DNA of 34,069 nt from an uncultured Collinsella sp. (GTDB taxonomy: Bacteria; Actinomycetota; Coriobacteriia; Coriobacteriales; Coriobacteriaceae). Below, in pieces: positions 7,899 through 16,351 of the stretch. The stretch lies in contig CABUHO010000024.1 in assembly GCA_902491395.1 (NCBI GenBank), forward strand, positions 1 to 34,069. The letters are read 5' to 3'. Every line of letters begins with the position of its first letter. Position 1 is the first letter of the stretch. The translations under genes were made by a program, and so were the position numbers. The notes beneath the pieces are model-generated. The model saw only the letters and a list, made by a program, of their open reading frames with translations. It was not told the origin of the DNA and searched no databases.

Positions 7899-9950
7899 AT
7901 GCAGGAGGCATGGGAAGGCTTCAAGGAAGGCATCTGGACGGGAGAGGTTGACGTCCGAGACTTCATCCAGAAGAACTACACCCCCTACGAGGGCGACGAG
8001 TCGTTCCTCGCCGGCCCGACCGAGCGTACCAAGGAGCTGTGGGGCGAGGTTCTCGACCTGCTGCTCAAGGAGCGCGAGCAGGGCGGCGTCCTCGATATGG
8101 ACACCAAGACCGTCACGGGTATCGTGAGCCACCCCGCTGGCTACATCGATAACGCCCATCGCGACAAGGAGACCATCGTCGGCCTCCAGACCGACAAGCC
8201 GCTCAAGCGCGCGCTGCACGTCAACGGTGGTATCCGCATCGCCTGCCAGGCTGCCAGCCAGCACGGCTACAAGATCGACGAGAACGTTGTCGAGCGCTAC
8301 ACCTTCGAGCGCAAGACCCACAACGCCGGCGTCTTCGATGTCTACACCCCCGAGATGCGTGCTTGCCGCTCGGCTCACATCATCACCGGCCTGCCCGATG
8401 GCTATGGCCGCGGCCGCATCATCGGCGACTACCGTCGTGTCGCCCTGTACGGCGTCGACTACCTGATCAAGGACAAGGAGGCCCAGAAGGCTTCCACCCC
8501 GACGGTCATGACCGCCGACAACATCCGCGATCGCGAGGAGCTGCAGGAGCAGATCCGCGCCCTCGGCGAGCTCAAGATGATGGCCGAGACCTATGGTTTC
8601 GATATTTCCAACCCTGCTACCAACACGCAGGAGGCCATCCAGTGGATGTACTTCGCCTACCTCGCTGCCGTCAAGGAGCAGAACGGCGCCGCTATGTCCA
8701 TCGGCCGTACCTCTACGTTCATCGACATCTACGCTGAGCGCGACCTTGCCAACGGCACCTTCACCGAGGAACAGATCCAGGAGTTCGTGGATCACTTCAT
8801 CATGAAGCTCCGCATGGTCAAGTTTGCCCGTACCCCCGAGTACCAGGCCCTGTTTACCGGCGATCCGCAGTGGGTCACCGAGTCCATTGGCGGCATGGGT
8901 GTTGACGGCCGTACGCTCGTTACCAAGATGAGCTACCGCTACCTGCACACGCTCGAGAACATGGGCACCAGCCCCGAGCCCAACATGACCGTTCTGTGGT
9001 CGACCCGTCTGCCCGAGAACTTCAAGAAGTTCTGCGCCAAGACTTCTGTCGCCAGCTCCTCGATCCAGTACGAGAACGACGACCTCATGCGCGTTTACCA
9101 CGGCGACGACTACGGCATTGCCTGCTGCGTGTCCTCCATGCGCATTGGCAAGGAGATGCAGTTCTTCGGCGCCCGCGCTAACCTGGCCAAGTGCCTGCTG
9201 TACGCACTCAACGGCGGTGTTGATGAGGTCTCCAAGAAGCAGGTCGGCCCCAAGTATCGCGCCGTCGAGGGCGATACGCTCGATTACGACGATGTCGTGG
9301 CCAAGTACAACGACATGATGAAGTGGCTCGCTGGCGTGTACGTCAACTCCCTCAACATCATTCACTACATGCACGACAAGTATTGCTACGAGCGCATCCA
9401 GATGGCTCTGCACGACAAGCACGTGCACCGCTGGTTCGCTACGGGTATTGCTGGCCTTTCCGTCGTGGCTGACTCCCTGTCCGCCATCAAGTACGCCAAG
9501 GTCCACCCCGTCCGCGACGAGAACGGCATCATTGTCGACTTCGAGACCGAGGGCGAGTTCCCCAAGTACGGTAACGACGACGACCGCGTCGACCAGATCG
9601 CTCACGACGTTGTGCACCAGTTCATGGAGTACATCCGCATGAACGACACCTACCGCAACTCCGTGCCCACGACCTCGGTTCTGACCATCACCTCCAACGT
9701 CGTGTACGGCAAGAAGACCGGCTCCACCCCCGACGGCCGCAAGGCTGGCCAGCCGTTCGCCCCGGGTGCTAACCCCATGCACAAGCGCGATAGCCACGGC
9801 GCCATCGCTTCGCTGTCTTCGGTTTCCAAGCTCCCGTTCCGCGATGCTCAGGACGGCATCTCCAACACCTTCTCCATCATCCCGGGTGCGCTCGGCAAGG
9901 AGGACCAGGTGTTCTTTGGCGATATCGACCTTGATCAGCTGGGCGAGTAA
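7899..9950 (+). CDS. pflB: Pyruvate formate-lyase core, lacking its glycyl-radical domain
   Basis: A 683-residue protein that follows E. coli-type PFL closely from its N-terminus to SIIPGALGKED, then stops. It converts pyruvate and CoA to acetyl-CoA and formate. The two active-site cysteines are present as ACC (Cys409-Cys410) within DDYGIACCVSSMR. The C-terminal domain of about 80 residues, with the RVSGYA radical glycine, is absent; it is encoded by the next gene. This is not a simple frameshift: the stop is followed by 85 bases holding a possible promoter and a ribosome-binding site, and the split lies in the linker between barrel and radical domain. Alone the protein should be inactive. 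The ATG lies 12 bases after AGGAG. Confidence 0.95.
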   Translation: MQEAWEGFKEGIWTGEVDVRDFIQKNYTPYEGDESFLAGPTERTKELWGEVLDLLLKEREQGGVLDMDTKTVTGIVSHPAGYIDNAHRDKETIVGLQTDKPLKRALHVNGGIRIACQAASQHGYKIDENVVERYTFERKTHNAGVFDVYTPEMRACRSAHIITGLPDGYGRGRIIGDYRRVALYGVDYLIKDKEAQKASTPTVMTADNIRDREELQEQIRALGELKMMAETYGFDISNPATNTQEAIQWMYFAYLAAVKEQNGAAMSIGRTSTFIDIYAERDLANGTFTEEQIQEFVDHFIMKLRMVKFARTPEYQALFTGDPQWVTESIGGMGVDGRTLVTKMSYRYLHTLENMGTSPEPNMTVLWSTRLPENFKKFCAKTSVASSSIQYENDDLMRVYHGDDYGIACCVSSMRIGKEMQFFGARANLAKCLLYALNGGVDEVSKKQVGPKYRAVEGDTLDYDDVVAKYNDMMKWLAGVYVNSLNIIHYMHDKYCYERIQMALHDKHVHRWFATGIAGLSVVADSLSAIKYAKVHPVRDENGIIVDFETEGEFPKYGNDDDRVDQIAHDVVHQFMEYIRMNDTYRNSVPTTSVLTITSNVVYGKKTGSTPDGRKAGQPFAPGANPMHKRDSHGAIASLSSVSKLPFRDAQDGISNTFSIIPGALGKEDQVFFGDIDLDQLGE

Positions 9951-9952
9951 CT

Positions 9953-9975
9953 ATTGTTAGTGCTATACTAACAAT
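9953..9975 (+). promoter_or_regulatory. Palindrome around an extended -10, possible grcA promoter and operator
   Basis: ATTGTTAGT (9953-9961) and ACTAACAAT (9967-9975) are perfect inverted arms around GCTAT, beginning two bases after the pflB stop. Inside it, TG at 9961-9962 followed by C and TATACT (9964-9969) is an almost ideal extended -10. The small radical-domain gene may therefore be transcribed separately and controlled at this palindrome. The arms resemble redox-regulator (Rex) half-sites, but the spacing is wider than usual. It could alternatively act as an mRNA stem. Confidence 0.5.
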
Positions 9976-9992
9976 AACGATTACTGATTAGT

Positions 9993-10012
9993 GCGCCGGT
10001 TTCGGCCGGCGC
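9993..10012 (+). other. Intercistronic GC hairpin before grcA
   Basis: GCGCCGG and CCGGCGC form a perfect 7-bp stem with a 6-base loop, ending ten bases before the grcA ribosome-binding site. No T-run follows, so it is not a standard terminator. It may set the 5' end of a processed grcA mRNA and so raise its yield relative to pflB. Confidence 0.5.
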
Positions 10013-10035
10013 CTATCAATCGAAGGAGACACATT

Positions 10036-10287
10036 ATGAAGGTTTCTGAAGTTTCCGAGACTCAGGCCGATAACCTGGTCCACATGCTCGACGCTTACGC
10101 CGAGAAGGGTGGCCACCACCTGAACATCAACGTCTTCAACCGTGAGACGCTGCTCGACGCTCAGGCTCACCCCGAGAAGTACCCGCAGCTGACCATTCGC
10201 GTTTCCGGCTACGCCGTGAACTTCCACACGCTCACCAAGGAGCAGCAGGACGAGGTCATTTCGCGTACCTTCCACAACAAGTTCTAA
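10036..10287 (+). CDS. grcA: Stand-alone glycyl-radical domain of pyruvate formate-lyase (GrcA-like)
   Basis: An 83-residue protein equal to the missing C-terminus of PFL: GGHHLNINVFNRETLLDA, HPEKYPQLTIRVSGYAVNFH and a tail ending in TRTFHNKF-like residues. Gly58 in RVSGYA is the radical site that the activating enzyme would oxidise. In E. coli the related GrcA (YfiD) is a spare part that repairs oxygen-cut PFL; here the neighbouring core has no such domain, so this protein should be an obligatory subunit. It lacks the extra N-terminal segment of E. coli GrcA. GAAGGAG lies seven bases before the ATG. The 85-base gap from pflB has its own candidate promoter, so the ratio of the two parts may be adjustable. 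Confidence 0.93.
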   Translation: MKVSEVSETQADNLVHMLDAYAEKGGHHLNINVFNRETLLDAQAHPEKYPQLTIRVSGYAVNFHTLTKEQQDEVISRTFHNKF

Positions 10288-10310
10288 AGGGATTTAACTC
10301 CCGCAGGATC

Positions 10311-10439
10311 GCCGGGGCTGTTTGGGCTACCTCCCAAAACGTCCTCGGACATGCAAGAAGCCCTCGCTGCGCACTTCGTGCGGCGAGGGCTTCTTGCGTC
10401 CTGCGGAATATTTTGGGAGGTAGCCCAAACAGCCCCGGC
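10311..10439 (+). repeat. Long structured hairpin with GTCCTC/TGCGGA internal loop, copy 1
   Basis: Outer arms 10311-10339 and 10411-10439 are a perfect 29-bp inverted repeat. Inside, the left strand reads CGTCCTC, then GGAC, then AT (10340-10352); the right strand reads GTCC, then TGCGGAATA (10398-10410). GGAC pairs with GTCC, leaving AT bulged. An inner stem of 15 bp (10353-10367 with 10383-10397) and a small GCAC-TTC-GTGC tip complete it. Copies 2-4 share the loop strands but not the stems. It follows grcA and could also end its transcript, though no U-run follows. Confidence 0.85.
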
Positions 10440-10529
10440 GGGGTCCTGTGTAGTCACCCTTTAGGCGGAACTCTCCTAATTATTTGGATGAGTCGTTTAC
10501 TTACTTGTACTGTTACCGTCTTCCCACTG

Positions 10530-10569
10530 TTGTTGGGGTATGCTTTGTTCGTATGTAAACGTATGACAT
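10530..10569 (+). promoter_or_regulatory. Promoter and LacI-type operator of the regulator gene
   Basis: TTGTTG (10530-10535) and TATGTA (10552-10557), 16 bases apart, form a plausible promoter. The -10 lies inside TATGTAAACGTATGACAT (10552-10569), which matches the tandem operators before the first GH32 gene. The repressor probably controls its own gene from this site. The preceding 10440-10529 shows nothing. Confidence 0.6.
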
Positions 10570-10589
10570 GTTGATGAGGGGAGGGTGCT

Positions 10590-11600
10590 ATGGCTCGCGA
10601 GGGCGCTCGTTCTAAGGATTCTGCTAAGCCTGGCATCAAGGAAGTTGCAGCGGTGGCGGGGGTTTCGCCTACTACGGTATCTCGCGTGCTTAATAATCGC
10701 GGCTACATTAGTCAGGAAACCCGCGATAAAGTCCATGCGGCGATGGAGCGCATCAATTACACGCCCAACGATATCGCCCGTGCCATGCTCAACGGTCGCC
10801 TGAACCTTATCGGCATGATCGTTCCCTTTGTGAGCAGCCCGTTCCATGCTCAGGTTGTGCAGGCGGTCGAGCGCACGTTGGCGGAAAACGGCTTTAAGAT
10901 GTTGCTGTGCAACAGCGCCAATCGACCCGATCTTGAGCGTTCCTATATTGACATGCTCCGTCGCAATATGGTCGACGGCGTAATCGTCAACTCCCTCAAT
11001 ATCGGTGCCGAGGCATATGCCGAGATGGGCTTGAGCCTGGTTGGCATCGACTGCGATCTTGGCGAGGGCTCTGTCCAGATTGCAAGTGACAGCTATGGTA
11101 TCGGCGAGCTCGCCACGCGCCGTCTGATTGATGACGGCTGCAGGCGTATCCTGTGCCTGCGCAGCAATAGCCGCATGCGCATGCCTGCCAATAAGCGTAC
11201 CGATGCCTACCTCGATGTTGTTGGGCAGGCCGGTTTGTCCGCGCTTGTCCGTGAGGTCGAGTTCGTTAAGCCCGACGACGAAAAGGGCGCGGTCGTCGCG
11301 AAGATCCTCGATGAGAACCCCGATATTGACGGCATCTTTGCGGGAGACGATACGATGGCGGCCATCTGTCTCAACGTGATGAAGCAGCGCGGCTTGAGTG
11401 CTCCGGACGATATTAAGGTCGTGGGCGCGGATGGTGCCCGACGCACCATGACGTTTATGCCTGATCTAACAACCGTACGCCAAGATATCGATCGCATCGG
11501 AGAGCTCGCGGCGCAATCCATCATCGCTCTGATTAACGGCGATAAGCCCGAATCGAATATAAAACTCCCCGTTGAACTTATTGAGGGCAAAACCGCGTAG
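10590..11600 (+). CDS. LacI-family repressor of the sucrose/fructan locus
   Basis: A 336-residue regulator. The N-terminal helix-turn-helix (about 16-40, IKEVAAVAGVSPTTVSRVLNN) and hinge helix are followed by a periplasmic-binding-protein-like effector domain (about 70-330). The hinge residues before the effector domain (NDIARAMLNGR) are typical. It stands directly before a GH32 gene and the PTS permease, and its family's operators with a central ACG core lie in front of both itself and the GH32 gene, so it most likely represses uptake and cleavage of sucrose or a related fructoside. The effector is probably a sugar or sugar phosphate. The ATG follows GAGGGGAGGG. Confidence 0.9.
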   Translation: MAREGARSKDSAKPGIKEVAAVAGVSPTTVSRVLNNRGYISQETRDKVHAAMERINYTPNDIARAMLNGRLNLIGMIVPFVSSPFHAQVVQAVERTLAENGFKMLLCNSANRPDLERSYIDMLRRNMVDGVIVNSLNIGAEAYAEMGLSLVGIDCDLGEGSVQIASDSYGIGELATRRLIDDGCRRILCLRSNSRMRMPANKRTDAYLDVVGQAGLSALVREVEFVKPDDEKGAVVAKILDENPDIDGIFAGDDTMAAICLNVMKQRGLSAPDDIKVVGADGARRTMTFMPDLTTVRQDIDRIGELAAQSIIALINGDKPESNIKLPVELIEGKTA

Positions 11601-11652
11601 TTCATTCCGTGCTAAAAGAATTCCTCAAATGCTTCTGATTACCGTTCGCCGG

Positions 11653-11741
11653 CATATGTCAACCGTTTGCCGACGACTGGAACTGCGAAAAGACGTATTG
11701 ATATGAAAACGTTTGACATATGAAAACGATTGACATATCTT
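11653..11741 (+). promoter_or_regulatory. Promoter with LacI operators before the first GH32 gene
   Basis: Two tandem sites, ATATGAAAACGTTTGACATA (11701-11720) and ATATGAAAACGATTGACATA (11718-11737), overlap by three bases. A third, inverted, is CATATGTCAACCGTTT (11653-11668). The first site supplies a perfect -35 TTGACA (11713-11718), and TATCTT (11736-11741) lies 17 bases further as the -10, so a bound repressor would cover the promoter completely. The distant third site could allow looping. Confidence 0.75.
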
Positions 11742-11784
11742 GCAGATGTACCGAGTTAGTATCTCGACGGAAAGGAAGTCTCGG

Positions 11785-13167
11785 ATGCATAAGGTGTATT
11801 ACCAGCCTGAGGGAATTTGGGTAGGCGACATCATGCCGTACGGCGAGGACGGCACGTTCTATCTCTATCATCAGCGTGACACGCGTAACCCCGAACCTTT
11901 CGGAGAGCCGTTTGGCTGGGCACTTGCGACGACCAAGGATTTCGTCAACTACAAGGACTTTGGCGAGAGCCTTGAGCGTGGCGGCGACGAGGAGGTCGAC
12001 CAGTACGTTTATGCCGGCACGGTGTTTAAGGTGGGCGACAAGTACCATGCGCTCTACACTGGTTGCAATCGCGATAAGGTCCGCGCACGTTTGATGAAGC
12101 AGGTTCTTCTTCACGCAACGAGTGACGACGCCGTCAAGTGGGAGAAGAACATCGCCGAGACGCTGCTTCCGCCCCAGGAGGGTTACGATGACCGCAACTG
12201 GCGCGATCCCTTTGTGCTTTGGGATGAGGAGAACGAAGAGTACATGCTCATCCTCGGCACGCGTGTGGGCGAGGACAAGCGTCTGATGACCGGTCGTCTG
12301 GTCAAGTTCACCTCCAAGGACCTGGATACCTGGGAGTTCCAGGGCGACTGGTGGAATCCGGGCCTGTACACCATGTTTGAGATGCCTGATCTCTTTAAGA
12401 TGGGCGACTGGTGGTATCTGGTCTTCTCTGAGTACAGTGATGGCAACAAGACCCGTTACCGCATGTCTCGCTCTATCAACGGTCCCTGGATCACTCCTGC
12501 GGACGATTCCTTCGATGGCCGCGCGTACTATGCCGCACGTACCGCATTTGATGGCGAGCGCCGCGTTCTCTTTGGTTGGGTTCCTACGCGTGACGAGGGC
12601 GGCGACCCCAGCTCTTACCTGTGGGGTGGCACCTTTATGCCCCTCGAGATCGTTCAGCGTGCCGACGGAACGCTTGGCACCAAACTCCCCGACAGCATGC
12701 TTGGCGCCTTTGGCGAGGCTAAGGCAGTCGAGGCCTTTGAGCTTTCCTGCGAGTCGGGCAAGGTCGAGCAGGTGCTCGCCGCGGATGCCGGTTCTACCTA
12801 TATGCTCGACGCCGACATCGAGCTCGCCGGTGACGCTGCCGGCTTCTCGGTGAAGCTTGCCGAGGACGCCGAGTCCGGTCTTGCCTACGAGTTCCGCGCC
12901 AACCTGCGTGAGGGCAAACTCGAGTTTACGGCGGCCCCCCAGTATCCGTGGTTCCAGGTCAACAACATGGGCCTCGAGCGTCCGTTGTTCTTTAAGGGCG
13001 AGGGCACTCATCATGTGCGCCTGGTCGTTGACGACGATATCGCGACCATCTTTGTCGATGATGTTGCGCTTAACGCTCGCTTCTGCAATAAGCAGGGCCA
13101 GGGTGTGGCGCTGACGGTCACCGACGGTACGCTCAAGTGTGCAAATGCAACGATCGCGTCTCTGTAA
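11785..13167 (+). CDS. Glycoside hydrolase family 32 enzyme, non-canonical nucleophile motif
   Basis: A 460-residue protein with a five-bladed propeller and a C-terminal beta-sandwich. The likely nucleophile is Asp15 in WVGDIMPYG, in place of the usual WMNDPNG. The transition-state RDP motif is at 140-142 (NWRDPF) and the acid/base Glu is about 199 (MFEMPDLF, in place of WECPD). The altered first motif suggests a substrate other than sucrose 6-phosphate, perhaps another fructoside or oligosaccharide. No signal peptide is visible, so it should act in the cytoplasm after uptake. The ATG at 11785 is chosen for the AAAGGAAG site upstream; an in-frame ATG at 11740 lies within the -10 region. It is the first gene of the operon. 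Confidence 0.85.
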   Translation: MHKVYYQPEGIWVGDIMPYGEDGTFYLYHQRDTRNPEPFGEPFGWALATTKDFVNYKDFGESLERGGDEEVDQYVYAGTVFKVGDKYHALYTGCNRDKVRARLMKQVLLHATSDDAVKWEKNIAETLLPPQEGYDDRNWRDPFVLWDEENEEYMLILGTRVGEDKRLMTGRLVKFTSKDLDTWEFQGDWWNPGLYTMFEMPDLFKMGDWWYLVFSEYSDGNKTRYRMSRSINGPWITPADDSFDGRAYYAARTAFDGERRVLFGWVPTRDEGGDPSSYLWGGTFMPLEIVQRADGTLGTKLPDSMLGAFGEAKAVEAFELSCESGKVEQVLAADAGSTYMLDADIELAGDAAGFSVKLAEDAESGLAYEFRANLREGKLEFTAAPQYPWFQVNNMGLERPLFFKGEGTHHVRLVVDDDIATIFVDDVALNARFCNKQGQGVALTVTDGTLKCANATIASL

Positions 13168-13212
13168 TGGCATCAAAACGTCTTATGATTTCGTAAGGGA
13201 ATGGAGAGGAAC

Positions 13213-14664
13213 ATGGACTACAAAATAGTGTCTCAGCAAGTCGTCGATAACGTCGGCGGTCTGGAGAACATCGAGGGCGCCACGCATTGCGTTACGCGTC
13301 TGCGTCTGGTGCTCAAGGATACGAGCAAGTACAACAAGGCCGAGCTCGAGAACATCGATGGCGTCAAGGGCGTGCTGTACAACAGCGGCCAGCTCATGAT
13401 CATCTTCGGTACCGGTACCGTCAACAAGGTTTACGATGAGTTTATGGCTCTGACGGGCGTTAAGGAGATCAGCGCTTCCGAGGTCAAGGGCGCCGAGGCG
13501 GACAAGAAGGGCAAGTTCTTCTCGGTCCTCAAGGTATTCTCGGACATCTTTATCCCCATCATTCCCGCCTTCGTCGGCGCTGCAATCATCATCGGCCTTA
13601 AGTCACTGATCGTTGCCAACGGCCTCTTTGGCATGGAGGGCAGCCTCGCCGATCACAGCGAGTTCCTCAAGAACCTCGCAAGCTTCTTTGCCATTATCGC
13701 CACCACGTTCGACTACCTGCCTGTCCTGGTTATGTACAGCGCGGTCAAGCGTTTTGGCGGTAACCCGATCCTGGGCATCCTCGTCGGTATCGTCATGGTT
13801 CATCCGAGCCTTATGAACCGCAACGCGTTCGTTATGGACCCGACGGGTGCTGAGTACTGGAACTTCGGTCCGCTCTCCATTCCCATGGTTGCTTTCCAGG
13901 GCGGCGTGTTCCCCGCAATCCTGACCGCCTGGTTCATGGCCAAGGTCGAGAAGATTGCCCAGAAGTACATCCCCGAGGTCGTCTCGTTCGTCTTTGTCCC
14001 GACCGTCACCCTGATTCTTGCCAACGTCGCCCTGTTCACCGTGTTTGGCCCGCTCGGCAACCTGATCGGCGATGTTCTCGCTGGCGTGATCGACGTCCTG
14101 TACAACAGGATGGGCGTCTTTGGTGCCTTCGTCTTTGCCGCGTTCCTGCAGCCGCTCGTCGTTACCGGTACGCACCAGTTCATTCAGGGTATCGAGGCCA
14201 ACCTCGTCGCCACGACCGGCTTCAATTACATCCAGGCCATCTGGTCGGTTTCCATCATCGCCCAGGGCGGTGGCGCCATCGGCATGTATCTCATTCACAA
14301 GAAGCACTCCAAAGAGCGCAATATCTGCATGTCTTCCTTTATCCCGACGCTGGTCGGTATCTCCGAGCCCGCAATCTTTGCTGCAAACATGCGCTACTCG
14401 ATCATCCCGTTCATCTGCGCCTGCATCGGTGCGGGCTGCGGCGGTGCCTTCGTGAAGCTCTTTGAGGTGCGCGCTATCGGTCAGGGTCTGACCGGCGTAC
14501 TTGGCCTGCTCATCGTCACGCCCGAGACCCTCGTGTGGTATGTGGCTGGCAATCTGATCGCCTTCCTCGTTCCAATCATCCTGATCTTTGCCTACAACAA
14601 GGCAAAGGGCGTTCCGACCACCGATGAGGAGGGCGCGGGCGCTGGCTTCGACGTCAGCTTCTAG
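13213..14664 (+). CDS. PTS sugar permease EIIBC, sucrose/glucose-type family
   Basis: A 483-residue permease: an N-terminal EIIB domain (about 1-85) with phosphocysteine Cys26 in GATHCVTRLR, and a membrane EIIC domain (about 100-465). It moves sugar inward while phosphorylating it, taking phosphate from an EIIA. No EIIA is fused or nearby, so it must borrow one, as sucrose permeases often borrow the glucose EIIA. Sequence and neighbours favour sucrose or a related fructoside. Start chosen at 13213, because GGAGAGGA lies just upstream; an ATG 12 bases earlier is possible. A hairpin follows it. Confidence 0.9.
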   Translation: MDYKIVSQQVVDNVGGLENIEGATHCVTRLRLVLKDTSKYNKAELENIDGVKGVLYNSGQLMIIFGTGTVNKVYDEFMALTGVKEISASEVKGAEADKKGKFFSVLKVFSDIFIPIIPAFVGAAIIIGLKSLIVANGLFGMEGSLADHSEFLKNLASFFAIIATTFDYLPVLVMYSAVKRFGGNPILGILVGIVMVHPSLMNRNAFVMDPTGAEYWNFGPLSIPMVAFQGGVFPAILTAWFMAKVEKIAQKYIPEVVSFVFVPTVTLILANVALFTVFGPLGNLIGDVLAGVIDVLYNRMGVFGAFVFAAFLQPLVVTGTHQFIQGIEANLVATTGFNYIQAIWSVSIIAQGGGAIGMYLIHKKHSKERNICMSSFIPTLVGISEPAIFAANMRYSIIPFICACIGAGCGGAFVKLFEVRAIGQGLTGVLGLLIVTPETLVWYVAGNLIAFLVPIILIFAYNKAKGVPTTDEEGAGAGFDVSF

Positions 14665-14703
14665 TTGAGCCGTTCAGCGTAATGTGCGGATTAGTCCATT
14701 TGA

Positions 14704-14742
14704 GGAAGGGCGTTCGGCTCGTGTGAGTCGAGCGTCCTTCCC
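14704..14742 (+). terminator. Intercistronic hairpin between EIIBC and ScrB
   Basis: GGAAGGGCG-type arms at 14704-14720 pair imperfectly with 14727-14742 (ending in CCTTCCC). There is no clear U-run, so it is probably a partial terminator or RNA-stability element that lowers scrB relative to the permease. Confidence 0.5.
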
Positions 14743-14765
14743 TATAGACGAGAAAGTCAACGGCG

Positions 14766-16208
14766 ATGTTTAATCAAAAAAATAAGGTGACACGCGCGGA
14801 CTATGAGCAGTGGCGAGCTGGACAGGATGAGACGGCGGCTCGCATCGCGTCCGACCCCGATAGGCTTTTGTTCCATGTGGAGCCTGAGCTTGGCTGGCTC
14901 AACGACCCCAACGGTTTGGTTCAGATTGGTGATACGTATCACATCTATCATCAATACGATCCGTTCGATGCTGCGCATGGCGGTCCAGTGCTTTGGAATC
15001 ATCTGACAACAAAGGATTTTGTGACGTACGAGAATCGTGGCCCTGTGCTGTTCCCCGATTCTGATTTGGATTCGAGTGGAGCGTATTCTGGTTCTGCCTT
15101 TGTACACGGCGGCAAGATTCACTACTTCTATACCGGCAACGTCAAGCATTTTGACCGCGATGATTACGACTACGTGTTGACGGGCCGTGAGCAAAACCAA
15201 ATTCATATGGTTGCCGAGAATCCCGACGAATTGGGCGAGAAGCGCACGGCTGTTGGGCCGGTCGATTACCCCGACGATATCGGTACGCACGTACGCGACC
15301 CCAAAATCCTTGAACACGACGGTATCTACTACATGGTTCTGGGCGCTCGTACGAAAGACGACCGTGGCTGTGTGCTTGTCTATACTTCGCTCGATCTAGA
15401 GGGCTGGCAATATGCGACGCGTATTGAACTCGGCGAGAAGTTCGGTTTTATGTGGGAGTGCCCGGATCTGTTTGAGCTCGATGGCGAGTTAATCCTCGTT
15501 TGCTGCCCACAGGGCGTGTCCGCCGATGGTTGGCGTTACCGAAACCCGCACCAGTGCGTGTGGTTCCGCATCAAGGCCGATTGGGAAAAGCCTTGCTTTG
15601 CCATTGTCGAATCGGGCAAGCCCCAGATGGTCGATGCAGGTTTTGACTTCTATGCCCCTCAATCATTTGCAGATGCCGACGGTCGACGGATTATGATCGG
15701 TTGGGCCGGCTGCCCCGATGCAACGGCTCAAAACCCGACGGTGGAACGCGGATGGCAGTGCGCGCTTACCGTGCCGAGGGTGCTGAATATGCGCGACGGT
15801 AAGCTCTGCCAGTGGCCCGCGCGCGAGGTTGAGCAACTGCGCAAGGAGCGTGTTTCGGTGACCGCCGGAGAGACCGTCGACTCTCCTGGTCGACTGTTTG
15901 ATGCCGTCGTGTCGTGCCGGGGGACGAAGTCTATTGAGCTGGAAGTTCGTGAGGGTGTTGTCGTGTGCTTTGCCAACGGAATGCTCACACTTGATATGGG
16001 CGATGAGGGCTATGGACGCGACGAGAGATCGGTTGAGCTCGACGAGCTTTGCGACTTGCGAGTCCTTTCGGATACCACGATAATCGAGGTATTTGTCAAC
16101 GACGGCGAGGTTGCGCTTACGAGTCGCACCTATTCGTCCGCAACACCGGTGATGCAGCTGCGCGCTGAGGGTGACGTCTCGATGGAGCTTTACCGTCTGG
16201 CTCGCTAG
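14766..16208 (+). CDS. scrB: Sucrose-6-phosphate hydrolase (GH32)
   Basis: A 480-residue GH32 enzyme with all classic motifs: nucleophile Asp47 in WLNDPNG (44-50), RDP at 177-179, and acid/base Glu231 in MWECPDLF. It splits sucrose 6-phosphate into glucose 6-phosphate and fructose, matching import through the PTS permease just upstream. The N-terminal stretch before the propeller (about 35 residues) is typical of ScrB and there is no signal peptide, so it is cytoplasmic. The ribosome-binding site is weak (GAGAAAG nine bases upstream), unlike the other genes of the locus. The residual identity between it and the first GH32 is limited to the motifs, so they are not a recent duplication. Confidence 0.93.
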   Translation: MFNQKNKVTRADYEQWRAGQDETAARIASDPDRLLFHVEPELGWLNDPNGLVQIGDTYHIYHQYDPFDAAHGGPVLWNHLTTKDFVTYENRGPVLFPDSDLDSSGAYSGSAFVHGGKIHYFYTGNVKHFDRDDYDYVLTGREQNQIHMVAENPDELGEKRTAVGPVDYPDDIGTHVRDPKILEHDGIYYMVLGARTKDDRGCVLVYTSLDLEGWQYATRIELGEKFGFMWECPDLFELDGELILVCCPQGVSADGWRYRNPHQCVWFRIKADWEKPCFAIVESGKPQMVDAGFDFYAPQSFADADGRRIMIGWAGCPDATAQNPTVERGWQCALTVPRVLNMRDGKLCQWPAREVEQLRKERVSVTAGETVDSPGRLFDAVVSCRGTKSIELEVREGVVVCFANGMLTLDMGDEGYGRDERSVELDELCDLRVLSDTTIIEVFVNDGEVALTSRTYSSATPVMQLRAEGDVSMELYRLAR

Positions 16209-16351
16209 CTGCATTATGAAAGACCGTGGCGTTTTGGATACATGGGCTTTCTTGGTGGCTACCGTTTATCGCGTATAGCTACCGTTTGCGGAATAAGTAA
16301 CACTCCTTAATAAACCGTGTAGAATCTCAGATAAGCACGGAGTTTTCCAGG

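Noticed and set aside
7839..9797. 652-residue open frame antisense to pflB
   Set aside because: It is the shadow of a high-GC, strongly codon-biased gene; its composition (His, Val, Leu, Ala rich) matches no family and the plus-strand protein is unmistakable.
9953..9975. Rex operator
   Set aside because: The arms resemble Rex half-sites but the centre spacing is longer than in known Rex sites, so it was not called as such.
9940..10040. pflB-grcA split as a sequencing frameshift
   Set aside because: The two parts are separated by a stop, a palindrome, a hairpin and a good ribosome-binding site, and the small gene has its own N-terminus; one base change could not join them.
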